Of a stretch of DNA of 64,000 nucleotides, positions 1 to 8,805 are shown piece by piece (within the stretch, counting starts at the first letter, position 1; every line of letters starts with the position of its first letter). The translations under genes were made by a program, and so were the position numbers. This DNA is from Pseudonocardia endophytica. Its GTDB lineage: Bacteria > Actinomycetota > Actinomycetes > Mycobacteriales > Pseudonocardiaceae. The stretch covers positions 2,108,001-2,172,000 of the forward strand of contig NZ_SMFZ01000001.1 in the NCBI RefSeq assembly GCF_004339565.1, written 5' to 3'. The notes beneath the pieces were generated by a model. That model made no database searches. It was not told the DNA's origin and saw only the letters and a list, made by a program, of their open reading frames with translations.

Positions 1-84
1 CCGACGGAGCTGCGGCCCTACCTGGTCGACGCCGTCCGGCGAGGAATGCACAGGACTCTCGACAAGATCGGAGCACGGAGATGA
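1..84 (+). CDS. 3' end of an unidentified gene (partial)
   Basis: An open frame enters from the left edge and stops at a TGA at 82-84, giving 27 residues ending in TLDKIGARR. It overlaps the ATG of the next gene in an ATGA arrangement, so the two are probably translationally coupled and this is the upstream partner of the SDR gene. Too little is present to name a family. The tight overlap and normal codon use are the only support. Confidence 0.5.
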   Translation, partial: PTELRPYLVDAVRRGMHRTLDKIGARR

Positions 85-848
85 CAGCCATCACGGACCA
101 GAACCCCGAGCAGCGGGTCGCCATCGTCACCGGGGGCGCCCGCGGCATCGGCGCCGGCATCACGACGGCACTGGCCAAGACCGGTGTGCACGTCGCGGTC
201 GGTTACAGCTCGAACTCGCAGGCCGCCGAGGACCTGAAGGGCAAGCTGGAGGCCGAGGGCGCGTCGATCTCCGTGCACCAGGGCAACGTCGGTGAGCCCG
301 ACGACTGCGCGCGGGTCGTGAAGGAGGTCATGGACCTCACGGGGCGCGTCGACTACCTGATCAACAACGCCGGCATCACGGTCGACAAGACCGTCCGCAA
401 GCTGACCGTCGACGACTGGCACGCGGTGCTGCGGATCAACCTGTCCGGCGCGTTCTACATGACCAAGAACGTGATCGACCACATGGTCGGCAACGAGTTC
501 GGCCGGATCGTCAACATCAGCTCGGTGATCGGCCAGACGGGATCGGTCGGGCAGGCGAACTACGCGTCGTCGAAGGCGGGGCTGATCGGTTTCTCGAAGT
601 CGCTGGCCCAGGAGGTCGCGGCCAAGGGCGTCACGGTGAACTGCGTGGCGCCGGGCTTCATCGAGACCGAGATGGTCGCCGCCGTGCCGGAGAAGGCGCT
701 GGAGAAGATCGTCGCGAAGATCCCGATGAAGCGCCTCGGGCAGGCCGACGAGATCGCCCGCGCGGTCCAGTTCCTGGTGGACGACAAGGCCGGCTACATC
801 ACCGGGTCCGTGATCGCCGTGAACGGCGGCCTGGACATGGGCGCGTGA
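81..848 (+). CDS. SDR oxidoreductase, acetoacetyl-CoA / 3-oxoacyl-ACP reductase type (PhaB/FabG-like)
   Basis: A 255-residue classical short-chain dehydrogenase. The nucleotide-binding glycine motif TGGARGIG lies at about residues 17-24, NNAG near 95, and the catalytic Ser and YxxxK (YASSK) near 145-165. The C-terminal GGLDMGA is typical of the acetoacetyl-CoA reductase branch, so it probably reduces 3-oxoacyl-CoA or 3-oxoacyl-ACP with NADPH in the cytoplasm, in polyhydroxyalkanoate or fatty-acid metabolism. The start ATG overlaps the stop of the preceding frame, indicating an operon with the gene left of the window. PhaB and FabG cannot be told apart from sequence alone, so no symbol is given. 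Confidence 0.85.
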   Translation: MTAITDQNPEQRVAIVTGGARGIGAGITTALAKTGVHVAVGYSSNSQAAEDLKGKLEAEGASISVHQGNVGEPDDCARVVKEVMDLTGRVDYLINNAGITVDKTVRKLTVDDWHAVLRINLSGAFYMTKNVIDHMVGNEFGRIVNISSVIGQTGSVGQANYASSKAGLIGFSKSLAQEVAAKGVTVNCVAPGFIETEMVAAVPEKALEKIVAKIPMKRLGQADEIARAVQFLVDDKAGYITGSVIAVNGGLDMGA

Positions 849-876
849 GCGACGCTCGCGGAGCGAACAGACGGCG

Positions 877-2094
877 CTAGCGCCGGCAGAGGCCCTTTGC
901 GGCCAGCACGCGGGCGACGGCCGTGTCGTTCCCGGCACGGTCGATCGTCCCGTCGTCCAGCGCCTTCTGGGCGGCGTCGAGCAGCGGCGAGACCTGCGTG
1001 ACGTTGGAGAACAGCGCGACGTCGGCGCCCGCGGAGAGCGCCTTCGTCGTGGACGCGGCCAGCCCGAAACGGTCGGTGATCGCCTTCATCGCGCCCAGGT
1101 CGTCCGTCATGACCAGGCCGTCGAACCGGTACTTCGTGCGCAGCAGCTGGTAGGTGGCCGGCTCCAGGGAGCTCGGCACGTCCGTCGTGAGGCCGGGGAC
1201 GTCCAGGTGGCCGACCATCACGCCGGTCCGCCCGTCCAGCGGGTTCCCGGGCCCGACGAGCGACTCGTAGGGCTTGAGGTCGGTCTTCTCGAGCTCGGCC
1301 AGCGACGGGACGCTCACCTCGCCCTTGTGCGAGTCACCGCTGGAGCGCCCGTGTCCGGGGAAGTGCTTGAGCATCCCGTAGACGCCGCCCTGTTCCTGGC
1401 CCTCCGCCCAGGCCAGGGCGTACTTCGTGACGGTCGCCGGGTCGTCGGAGAACGAGCGGTCCCCGATCACGTCGTTCGACGGCTGGTCGGACACGTCCAC
1501 GTCGGGCGCCAGGTTCCAGGTGATCCCGACGTCGCGGAGCTTCTGCGCGCGGTCCCTGGCCAGCTCGGTGACCTGCTCGGGCGTCTTCTTCGCCATCGCG
1601 CGGGCGCTCGGGAGGTCACCGACGAGGTCGTCGATCCGCTGGACGCGACCGCCCTCGTCGTCGACGCCGACGGCGACCGGCACGTCGGCGGCCTTCTGCA
1701 CGTCGGCCAGATTGTCGTCACGCAGCAGCGCCGTGTCGTTGCCGCCGATGAAGATCCCGCCGACCTGCGAGTCCCGCACGATCGCCGCGGCACCGGCCGG
1801 GTCGGCCGCGTCCACGCCGACCATCAGGCGCTGCGCGAGCTTCTGCCGGTCGTCCATGCCGGAGACCATCCCGGTGCAGTCCGGCGGGCCGGCGGGCTGC
1901 TCGGGGGCGCCGCCGACGGCGGCCTGTGCCGGCGCGGGCGCCTGCGTGCTCGACGCGGTGGGCGTCGGGTTGTTGCCGGTCAGCACCACGCCACCGGCCG
2001 CGAGCGCCCCGCCGACGACGAGCGCGACGGCCAGGCCGATCGTCCGGTTCCCGCGGCGCTCGGACCGGATCACCGCGTGTCTGCGTGCGTGCAT
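877..2094 (-). CDS. Glycoside hydrolase family 3 protein (beta-N-acetylhexosaminidase-like, NagZ type), membrane-anchored
   Basis: A 405-residue protein. Residues about 15-42 form a basic N-terminus plus hydrophobic segment (uncleaved anchor or signal; no lipobox Cys), followed by a Pro/Ala/Thr-rich linker. The catalytic barrel carries GVDDEGGRVQRI, the substrate-binding KHFPGHG followed by GDSHKG (the His-Asp dyad loop of NagZ-type enzymes), and VMTDDLGAM with the nucleophile Asp. It probably removes terminal beta-GlcNAc from peptidoglycan fragments or surface glycans outside the membrane. It converges on the SDR gene, with a small GC palindrome (872-885) at its stop codon. The NagZ-like subtype is well supported; the exact substrate is inferred. 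Confidence 0.85.
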   Translation of the reverse strand: MHARRHAVIRSERRGNRTIGLAVALVVGGALAAGGVVLTGNNPTPTASSTQAPAPAQAAVGGAPEQPAGPPDCTGMVSGMDDRQKLAQRLMVGVDAADPAGAAAIVRDSQVGGIFIGGNDTALLRDDNLADVQKAADVPVAVGVDDEGGRVQRIDDLVGDLPSARAMAKKTPEQVTELARDRAQKLRDVGITWNLAPDVDVSDQPSNDVIGDRSFSDDPATVTKYALAWAEGQEQGGVYGMLKHFPGHGRSSGDSHKGEVSVPSLAELEKTDLKPYESLVGPGNPLDGRTGVMVGHLDVPGLTTDVPSSLEPATYQLLRTKYRFDGLVMTDDLGAMKAITDRFGLAASTTKALSAGADVALFSNVTQVSPLLDAAQKALDDGTIDRAGNDTAVARVLAAKGLCRR

Positions 2095-2154
2095 CGCGGG
2101 CCATTGTGACGGACGGACCCGTCACCCGGACCCGCGGGACGCGCGGACCTCCGC

Positions 2155-3150
2155 TCACCCGATGGCGGGAACCCGCTCGCCCTCGGGCGGAGGAGGCGGT
2201 GGTGTCCCGTCCCCGAACGGTCGCCCGCCGAGCTCCTCACGCCCGTGCGGGGTGAGCCAGACCGAGGTGTCCGGGCCCAGCGGGACGATCCCGCTCGGGT
2301 TCACCGACGTGTGCACGCCGTAGTAGTGCTGCTTGATCTGCTCGACGTCGATCGTGTCGCCGAAGCCGGGGGTCTGGAACAGGTCGCGGGCGTAGGCCCA
2401 CAGCACCGGCATCTCGGTGAGCTTGTGGCGGTTGCACTTGAAGTGGCCGTGGTAGGCGGCGTCGAAGCGGGCGAGCGTCACCCACAGCCGGATGTCGGCC
2501 TCGGTGATCGTGTCGCCGACCAGGTAGCGCCGGGTCGCCAGGCGGTCGGACAGCTCGTCGAGCCGGGAGAACAGGGCGTGGAACGCCTTGTCGTAGGCGG
2601 CCTGGGTGCCGGCGAACCCGCACTTGTAGACGCCGTTGTTGACGTCGTGGAAGATCCCCTCGCTGACCGCTCCGATCTCGTCGAGGTGCTCGGCGGGCCA
2701 CAGGTCCGGGGCGCCCTCACGGTGGTAGGCCGTCCACTGGGTCGCGAGGTCGTACTCCAGCTCCGCGTAGGCGTTCGTGGCGACCTTGCCGGACGCCACC
2801 TCGACCATCGCGGGCACCGTGACGCCCTTGTCGTAGCCGGGGACGGCCTTCTCGTAGGCCTCGCGCAGCCACTCGACACCCAGGACCGGGTCGACGTTGC
2901 CGGGGTCGAGGTGGAACCGCCAGCTGCGCTCGTCGTGCAGCGGGCCCGCGATCCCCATCGAGATCGCGTCCTCCAGCCCGAGCAGCCGCCGGACGATCAC
3001 GATCCGGTTCGCCCACGGGCACGCCCGCGCCGCGACGAGCCGGTAGCGGCCCGGCTCCACCGGCCACGGCGACGAGCCGTCCGCCGTGATCCGTTCCGCC
3101 ACGCCCAGCGCCTCGCGGACGAACTCCCCGCTCGCCTGATCGGTACCCAT
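2155..3150 (-). CDS. Omega-class glutathione-transferase-like (S-glutathionyl/S-mycothiolyl hydroquinone reductase, YqjG/Ecm4 family)
   Basis: A 331-residue protein of the YqjG/Ecm4 type. The catalytic CPWA motif is at Cys44 in RACPWANRI, followed by the thioredoxin-fold and an all-helical C-terminal domain containing YLVGDTITEADIRLWVT. The family reduces thiol-conjugated hydroquinones. Actinomycetes use mycothiol rather than glutathione, so a mycothiolated substrate is an inference. A 60-bp gap separates it from the GH3 gene downstream, so co-transcription is possible but not obvious. It is divergent from the CoA-transferase gene at 3219. Confidence 0.85.
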   Translation of the reverse strand: MGTDQASGEFVREALGVAERITADGSSPWPVEPGRYRLVAARACPWANRIVIVRRLLGLEDAISMGIAGPLHDERSWRFHLDPGNVDPVLGVEWLREAYEKAVPGYDKGVTVPAMVEVASGKVATNAYAELEYDLATQWTAYHREGAPDLWPAEHLDEIGAVSEGIFHDVNNGVYKCGFAGTQAAYDKAFHALFSRLDELSDRLATRRYLVGDTITEADIRLWVTLARFDAAYHGHFKCNRHKLTEMPVLWAYARDLFQTPGFGDTIDVEQIKQHYYGVHTSVNPSGIVPLGPDTSVWLTPHGREELGGRPFGDGTPPPPPPEGERVPAIG

Positions 3151-3218
3151 GGGCCCGAAGGTAGGCCCACCGGGCGGCGTCGGCGAGCCACGCGCGTGAA
3201 CGTGGTCGAATCTCCGGC

Positions 3219-4391
3219 GTGACCGACTTCGATCGTGCGCTGCGCGACCTCGTCCGGCCCGGGATGCGCGTCGCGATCGCCGACGCGTGTGGCGCGCCCC
3301 GGGTGCTGGACGGCCCGCTGTCCCGGGCGGCGGCCGCGGTCGGCGGCGTCCGGCTCGTGCTGGGGTGGTTGCCCGCCGCCGCGCCGGATCTGGACGCGGC
3401 CGCGTTCGCCGACGTCCGGCTCGTCGTCGGCGGGCCGGGCGCGCGCCGCATGCTCGACGACGGCGCGGCCGTCACGGTCCCCGCCCGGCTGTCCGCGACG
3501 CCGTCGCTGATCACCGGTCCGCTGCGCCCTGACCTGCTGCTGGCCACCGTCGTGCGGGACGACGACGGCCTGCGCTTCGGTGCCGAGTCGTCCTGGATGC
3601 GCCGGGTGGTCGAGTCGGGTGTGCCGGTCGCGGCCGTCGAGTCCCGGTCCGCGCCGCACGCCGACGGAGGGCCGCCGCTGCCGGACGGCGCGGTGACCGT
3701 GCTCGGCGTCGTCGACGGCCCGGACGGCGCGCCCGCCGACATCCCGACCCCCGACCCGACGCCGGACGACGAGGCGATCGCGCACCGGGTCGCCGAGCTG
3801 GTGCCGGAGGGCGCGCGGATCCAGTTCGGCCCCGGCCGGCTGGCGTCCGCGCTGGTGTCCGCGCTGCGGGTGCCGGTGCACGTCGACTCCGGGCTGCTGG
3901 CCGACCCGGTCGTCGACCTGGACGAGCGCGGCCTGCTCCTCGGCACGGCGACGGCGACCGCGCTGCACGGCACCCGGCGGCTCTACGACTGGGCGGACGG
4001 CCGCGGCGTCGTGCGGCCGATCGGGTACACCCACGACCTCTCGCGGCTCACCGGCGGACCGGCCGACCCGCCGCTGGTGGCGATGAACGCCGCCCTGGAG
4101 ATCGACGGCGACGGGCAGGTGAACGTCGAGGGGATCGGCGCGTCGGCCAACGGGATGATCGGCGGGCATCCCGACTTCTGCGCCGCGGCGGCGGCCGGGA
4201 CCGGGTTCTCGGTGATCATGCTGCCGAGCACGCACCGGGGGAACCCGACACTGGTGGACCGGCTGAGCCGGCCGGCCACCACCCCGTCGCAGGACGTTCA
4301 GGTCGTCGTCACCGAGCGCGGCAGCGCGGATCTCCGGGGGCTCGGCCGTGCCGAGCGGCGCCGTGCGCTGGCTGCGCTCTGGGGCCACTGA
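3219..4391 (+). CDS. Acetyl-CoA hydrolase/transferase family protein
   Basis: A 390-residue protein starting at GTG. The C-terminal half matches the acetyl-CoA hydrolase/4-hydroxybutyrate CoA-transferase fold: RPIGYTHDLSRL, then VNVEGIGASANGMIGG and a run with LPSTHRGNPTLVDRL. The N-terminal half is shorter and more diverged than in typical enzymes of about 430-500 residues. It probably transfers CoA between acyl-CoAs and free acids. No partner gene is adjacent. A hairpin that includes the stop codon follows (4383-4409). Confidence 0.75.
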   Translation: MTDFDRALRDLVRPGMRVAIADACGAPRVLDGPLSRAAAAVGGVRLVLGWLPAAAPDLDAAAFADVRLVVGGPGARRMLDDGAAVTVPARLSATPSLITGPLRPDLLLATVVRDDDGLRFGAESSWMRRVVESGVPVAAVESRSAPHADGGPPLPDGAVTVLGVVDGPDGAPADIPTPDPTPDDEAIAHRVAELVPEGARIQFGPGRLASALVSALRVPVHVDSGLLADPVVDLDERGLLLGTATATALHGTRRLYDWADGRGVVRPIGYTHDLSRLTGGPADPPLVAMNAALEIDGDGQVNVEGIGASANGMIGGHPDFCAAAAAGTGFSVIMLPSTHRGNPTLVDRLSRPATTPSQDVQVVVTERGSADLRGLGRAERRRALAALWGH

Positions 4392-4409
4392 CGGTCCCGT
4401 CAGGTGGCC
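4383..4409 (+). terminator. Hairpin at the end of the CoA-transferase gene
   Basis: GGCCAC and TGACGG pair with CCGTCA and GTGGCC across a 2-nt loop, with one bulged G: a 12-bp stem that contains the TGA stop codon. There is no T-run, as is usual for high-GC actinobacterial terminators. Confidence 0.55.
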
Positions 4410-4443
4410 GCGTTGGTTCCGACGAGTGAACCTGCAGAAGTTC

Positions 4444-4459
4444 TGTGACCCATATCACA
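4444..4459. promoter_or_regulatory. CRP/GlxR-type operator, perfect TGTGA-N6-TCACA
   Basis: TGTGACCCATATCACA is an exact match to the CRP-family consensus, in a locally AT-rich patch (tatttatcc follows). It lies 53 bp after the CoA-transferase stop and about 340 bp before the betaine-synthesis operon, the only downstream transcription unit in reach. Control of that operon by a cAMP-responsive CRP/GlxR homologue is inferred. Confidence 0.6.
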
Positions 4460-4797
4460 GTATTTATCCTCAGCGGTATGTCCGCCGAACGACGTGACGC
4501 CGCCCACATGACGCAGGACACGGCGTCAATGGTCTTCGTCGCGGACCAACGGCGCACGGCGCCTCGGAGACTGGGCTGTTCAGCGCCGCAGTAGGACCCC
4601 TCTCCGGTCGCCGCATCCGCGGGGTACGTGATCGATACCGACCGCCGGTCGGGCGGCGGAATCGGCCTCTCGGTTGCATATAGCACAACGATCAGTCCCC
4701 TCCAACCGCTGGCTTTCGACCCCACGAGGGACCCGGACCAGCCGTTACGGTCACTCCCGGCCCGCAGCGACCCGATCTTCGGAGGAGACGCGGATAC
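4460..4797 (+). other. Long untranslated region before the betaine operon
   Basis: About 340 bases with no convincing gene. It contains a short hairpin (CCGACC/GGTCGG with a 3-nt loop near 4640), an AT-rich stretch ttgcatatagcacaa near 4673-4687 that could be promoter DNA, and a good ribosome binding site (GGAGGAG near 4781). No riboswitch class was recognised. The length leaves room for a structured leader or a distant promoter. Confidence 0.4.
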
Positions 4798-5663
<866 letters not shown>

Positions 5664-5667
<4 letters not shown>

Positions 5668-6491
5668 CCGCCCAGCAGGCAGAGGCCACCGCCCGGGACT
5701 ACTACGACTCCGAGGACGCGGACAACTTCTACTCCGTCGTCTGGGGCGGCGAGGACATCCACGTCGGCCTCTACGAGACCCCGGACGGCGAGATCGCCGA
5801 GGCCAGCCGCAGGACGGTCTCCCGGATGGCGGAGATCGCCGGCATCGGCAAGGGCACCGAGGTGCTCGACCTCGGTGCGGGCTACGGCGGCGCGGCCCGC
5901 CAGCTGGCCCGCAACCTCGGCGCGTCCGTGCACTGCCTGAACCTGTCCCCTGTGGAGAACGAGCGCAACGCCCGTCTCACGAAGGAGCAGGGGCTGGAGA
6001 ACCTCGTCTCCGTCGCGACCGGCACGTTCGAGGACGTACCCGTCGGCGACGCGTCGGTGGACGTCGTGTGGTCGCAGGACGCGTTCCTGCACTCCGGCGA
6101 CCGGGACAAGGTGCTCGACGAGATCGCCCGCGTGCTGCGCCCCGGCGGGCACGTCGTGTTCACCGACCCGATGGCGGGCGACGGCGTCGACCAGACGCAG
6201 ATCCAGCCGATCCTGGACCGCATCCAGCTGTCCACGATGGCCACGCCCGGCTTCTACACGACGGGCCTCGAGGCCCGCGGCTTCACGTCGGTGACGTTCG
6301 AGGACCACGCCCACCAGCTGCCCACGCACTACGGGCGGGTCCGCCAGGAGCTCGTGAAGCGCGAGTCCGAGCTGGGCGGGCGGATCTCCGAGGAGTACAT
6401 CACCAAGATGAAGGCGGGACTGCAGCACTGGGTCGACGGCGGCAACGCCGGCAACCTCACCTGGGGCATCTTCCACGCCGTCAAGAGCTGA
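5664..6491 (+). CDS. Sarcosine/dimethylglycine N-methyltransferase (SDMT)
   Basis: A 275-residue SAM methyltransferase that completes betaine synthesis (sarcosine to dimethylglycine to betaine). Motif I is VLDLGAGYGGAARQLA (about 67-82), and post-I residues include CLNLSPVENERN. WSQDAFLHSGDRDKV and VFTDPMA are characteristic of SDMT. It begins with GTG inside the GTGA overlap with GSMT and is followed at once by a strong terminator (6512-6543), so the operon has exactly two genes. No betaine transporter or choline oxidase is adjacent. Confidence 0.92.
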
Positions 6492-6511
6492 CACCGCTCC
6501 ACCACGGCGCG

Positions 6512-6543
6512 CGGCCCGCCGGTCCACACGGACCGGCGGGCCG
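6512..6543 (+). terminator. Terminator of the betaine operon
   Basis: A perfect 14-bp stem (CGGCCCGCCGGTCC with GGACCGGCGGGCCG) around an ACAC loop, 20 bp after the SDMT stop. It may also serve the small convergent gene at 6552-6740. Confidence 0.85.
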
Positions 6544-6551
6544 TCGTCGTG

Positions 6552-6740
6552 TCAGTCGTCGTCCTGGTCGTCGCCGTCCTGGTCGTCCCCGTCCCCGTCG
6601 TCCCCGCCCTGCTGTTGCTGCTGGTTCTGCTGCGGGGCCTGGTCACCGCCCGCCGGGCCGCAGGCCCCGGCCGTGCTGAGCACCAACGCGGTCCCGGCGA
6701 GAGCTGCGGCGAGTCCGCGAGTCAGAGTGTTACGTCCCAT
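6552..6740 (-). CDS. Small exported acidic Gln-rich protein (hypothetical)
   Basis: A predicted 62-residue product. A basic N-terminus and hydrophobic stretch (LAAALAGTALVLSTAGAC) form a plausible signal peptide. The remainder is low-complexity: a Gln run followed by alternating Asp/Gly/Gln ending in Asp. The Cys after STAGA resembles a lipobox poorly. Function is unknown; an acidic, disordered secreted peptide could bind cations or be a wall-associated tail. It converges on the betaine terminator. A fortuitous frame is possible, but the signal peptide and stop position favour a real gene. Confidence 0.45.
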   Translation of the reverse strand: MGRNTLTRGLAAALAGTALVLSTAGACGPAGGDQAPQQNQQQQQGGDDGDGDDQDGDDQDDD

Positions 6741-6767
6741 ACGACCGATTCTGGCACGACCAGCCGG

Positions 6768-7667
6768 TCAGCCGAGGAACGTGCGGAGCTCGGCCAGCGT
6801 CTCCTGCGGGAACTCGTCGACGAGGAAGTGGCCCGCGTCCTCCAGCGCCCGGCCGGTGACCAGCGCCGGGTCCGCGGTGTACCGGCGCCACACGTCGAGC
6901 GGGCTCTGCTCGCCGCCGCCGACGACGCCCTTGCCGCCCCACAGCACGAGCAGCGGGCAGGCCACCCGCCGCCCGGCCGCGGCGGACTCGGCGTCGTGCT
7001 GCAGGTCGATCGACGCGCCGGCCCGGTAGTCCTCCAGCATCGCGTGCCGGGCCTCGGGTCGGGAGAAGTTCCGCTCGTACTCCGCGACCGCCTCCGGCGC
7101 GTGCGCGTCCATCCCGGACGATCCCCAGCCGCCGAGCAGCGCGTGCAGGTAGCCGATCGGGTCACCGGAGATCAGCTTCTCCGGCAGGTCGGCGGGCTGC
7201 AGGTAGAAGAACCAGTGGTAGTAGGCCTTCGCGATCCGGAAGTCCACATGGGAGTAGACCCAGTCGGTCGGGAGGATGTCCAGCACGGCGGCGCGCGTGA
7301 CGGCGTCCGGGTGGTCGAGCGCCATCCGGTGCGTGACCCGGGCGCCGCGGTCGTGCCCGACGGCGGCGAACTCGTCGAACCCGAGCTCGCGCATGGCACC
7401 GACGGCGTCGGCGGCCATCGCCCGGAACGAGTACGCGGCGTGGTCGTCGCCGGACTCCGGGCGCCCGGAGTCACCGTAGCCGCGCAGGTCGGGGCAGACG
7501 ACGGTGTGCGTGCGGGCGAGCTCCGGGGCGATCCGATGCCACAGCGCGTGCGTCTGCGGGTAGCCGTGCAGGAGCAGGAGCGGCGGGCCGTCGCCGCCGC
7601 GGACGCCGTGGACGCGGACGCCGTCGGGTCCTGGGGTCAGGTCGAACGCGGTGAAGTCGTCGAACAC
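6768..7667 (-). CDS. Alpha/beta hydrolase, fluoroacetate dehalogenase type
   Basis: Taking GTG at 7667 gives 299 residues; the frame extends further upstream, but that part overlaps the GtrA gene out of frame. HGYPQ is the oxyanion motif. The nucleophile elbow GHDRGAR puts Asp106 next to Arg107 and Arg110, the pair that holds the carboxylate in fluoroacetate dehalogenase. Asp130 in VLDILPT, His151-Trp152 in YYHWFFYLQP (halide pocket), Tyr214 and His280 complete the known FAcD set. It probably hydrolyses 2-haloacids such as fluoroacetate; epoxide hydrolase activity is the alternative. It overlaps the GtrA gene by 31 bp, suggesting co-transcription. Confidence 0.82.
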   Translation of the reverse strand: MFDDFTAFDLTPGPDGVRVHGVRGGDGPPLLLLHGYPQTHALWHRIAPELARTHTVVCPDLRGYGDSGRPESGDDHAAYSFRAMAADAVGAMRELGFDEFAAVGHDRGARVTHRMALDHPDAVTRAAVLDILPTDWVYSHVDFRIAKAYYHWFFYLQPADLPEKLISGDPIGYLHALLGGWGSSGMDAHAPEAVAEYERNFSRPEARHAMLEDYRAGASIDLQHDAESAAAGRRVACPLLVLWGGKGVVGGGEQSPLDVWRRYTADPALVTGRALEDAGHFLVDEFPQETLAELRTFLG

Positions 7668-8098
7668 GGACCGGAGTCTGCCTCGGTCGGGCGGGGCCTG
7701 CCGGTCGTGTGGTGCTCGCCGGTCGCGAACACCCAGTGGCGCAGGACCAGGAACCGCGCGAGACCGCCCGCGACGCTGGCGACGGCGACGACGGCGGCCT
7801 CCAGCCCCGGCGTCGCACCAGGGTCGACGAGATGCAGCCCGAGGAGCACGACGGAGCTGTACCCGGCGTAGAACAACACCGTCCCGACGTCCTGGACCCA
7901 CTCGCGCATGTGGTGCGCGTGCGCGCCGTCGAACGCGAACCGCCGGTTGGCCTCCGTGGACACGACCGTGGTCACGGTGAGCGCGACGAGGTTCGCCGGC
8001 ACGGCGTCCAGGAACGGGCGCAGCAACAGGAACAGGCCCGCGTTGAGCGCCGTGCTGCTGCCGCCGATCACGGCGTAGCGGGCGAGCTGGACGATCAT
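7637..8098 (-). CDS. GtrA family membrane protein
   Basis: From the ATG at 8098 this is 153 residues with four hydrophobic segments. The N-terminal LARYAVIGGSSTALNAGLF and the ANRRFAF motif are diagnostic of the GtrA/DPMS family. These small proteins are thought to flip or assist polyprenyl-linked sugars in cell-envelope glycosylation. An upstream extension in frame to 8227 exists but looks non-coding. It overlaps the hydrolase gene downstream. No glycosyltransferase is adjacent, so its partner is unknown. Confidence 0.8.
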   Translation of the reverse strand: MIVQLARYAVIGGSSTALNAGLFLLLRPFLDAVPANLVALTVTTVVSTEANRRFAFDGAHAHHMREWVQDVGTVLFYAGYSSVVLLGLHLVDPGATPGLEAAVVAVASVAGGLARFLVLRHWVFATGEHHTTGRPRPTEADSGPCSTTSPRST

Positions 8099-8259
8099 CG
8101 GGCGTGCGTGGGTCGACCACACGGGACCAATCCTGGCACGCACCGCCAGAATCGGCGCCGGGAAGCGCACAGCGTCACACCGGGCCGACGGGTCGGCGGA
8201 CCGGAACCCCGGCCCGAGTGCCTCCATCGGTGCGAGCCGCCGGTCGAGCGCGCCGGCGA

Positions 8260-8805
8260 TCAGAGGGCCAGGAACACCGTCTCCCCCGCGCCCTGCAGGC
8301 GGACGTCGAAGCGGAGGCGGTCGTCCTGCTCACGCACCGCGATCAGCGTGTCCCGACGGGCTTCCGGCACCGACGTGAGCAGCGGGTCGGTCGCGTTGTC
8401 CGGGTGGTCCGGCAGGTAGATCCGGGTGACCACGCGGTCGAGCAGCCCGCGGGCGAACACGGACACGTCGAGGTGCGGCGCCTCACCCGGCAGTGCGGCG
8501 GGCAGAAGCGTGTGGATCTCCCACCGGCCGTCGGCGTCGGTGGCGCTGCGGCCGAACGCGCGGAAACCCGGCGTCTCCCGCGCACCACGCGGGTCGTCCG
8601 GGTGGTCGAAGCGTCCGTCCGGGTCCGCCTGCCAGGTCTCGACGAGCGCGTCGGTGACCGGGTCGCCGGCGCCGTCGGACACCGTGCCGCCGATCGTCAC
8701 CCGCCCCGGCGTGCCCTCCGGGACGACGTCCGGGCCGTCGTCCCAGATCAGGCCGATGGACAGGAACGGGCCGACGGTCTGCGACGGCGTCAGCTCGACA
8801 GTCAC
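8260..8805 (-). CDS. pcaG: Protocatechuate 3,4-dioxygenase alpha subunit
   Basis: A 181-residue intradiol-dioxygenase fold beginning with GTG (VELTPSQTVGPFLSIGL, the standard PcaG start). VETWQADPDGRFDHP and RIYLPDHPDNATDPLL are typical. The alpha subunit lacks the full iron site and pairs with PcaH to cleave protocatechuate to 3-carboxy-cis,cis-muconate. The start overlaps the pcaH stop by 4 bp. It is the last gene of pobA-pcaH-pcaG; the frame can be followed further upstream but only as an antiphase reading of pcaH. Confidence 0.93.
   Translation of the reverse strand: MTVELTPSQTVGPFLSIGLIWDDGPDVVPEGTPGRVTIGGTVSDGAGDPVTDALVETWQADPDGRFDHPDDPRGARETPGFRAFGRSATDADGRWEIHTLLPAALPGEAPHLDVSVFARGLLDRVVTRIYLPDHPDNATDPLLTSVPEARRDTLIAVREQDDRLRFDVRLQGAGETVFLAL

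Noticed and set aside
853..885. Terminator between the SDR and GH3 genes
   Set aside because: CGCTC/GAGCG is only 5 bp and CGGCGCTAGCGCCG has no loop; too weak to list as a terminator.
4460..4797. Known riboswitch (c-di-AMP or SAM class) before the betaine operon
   Set aside because: No recognisable conserved core was found; left as an unassigned leader for a covariance search.
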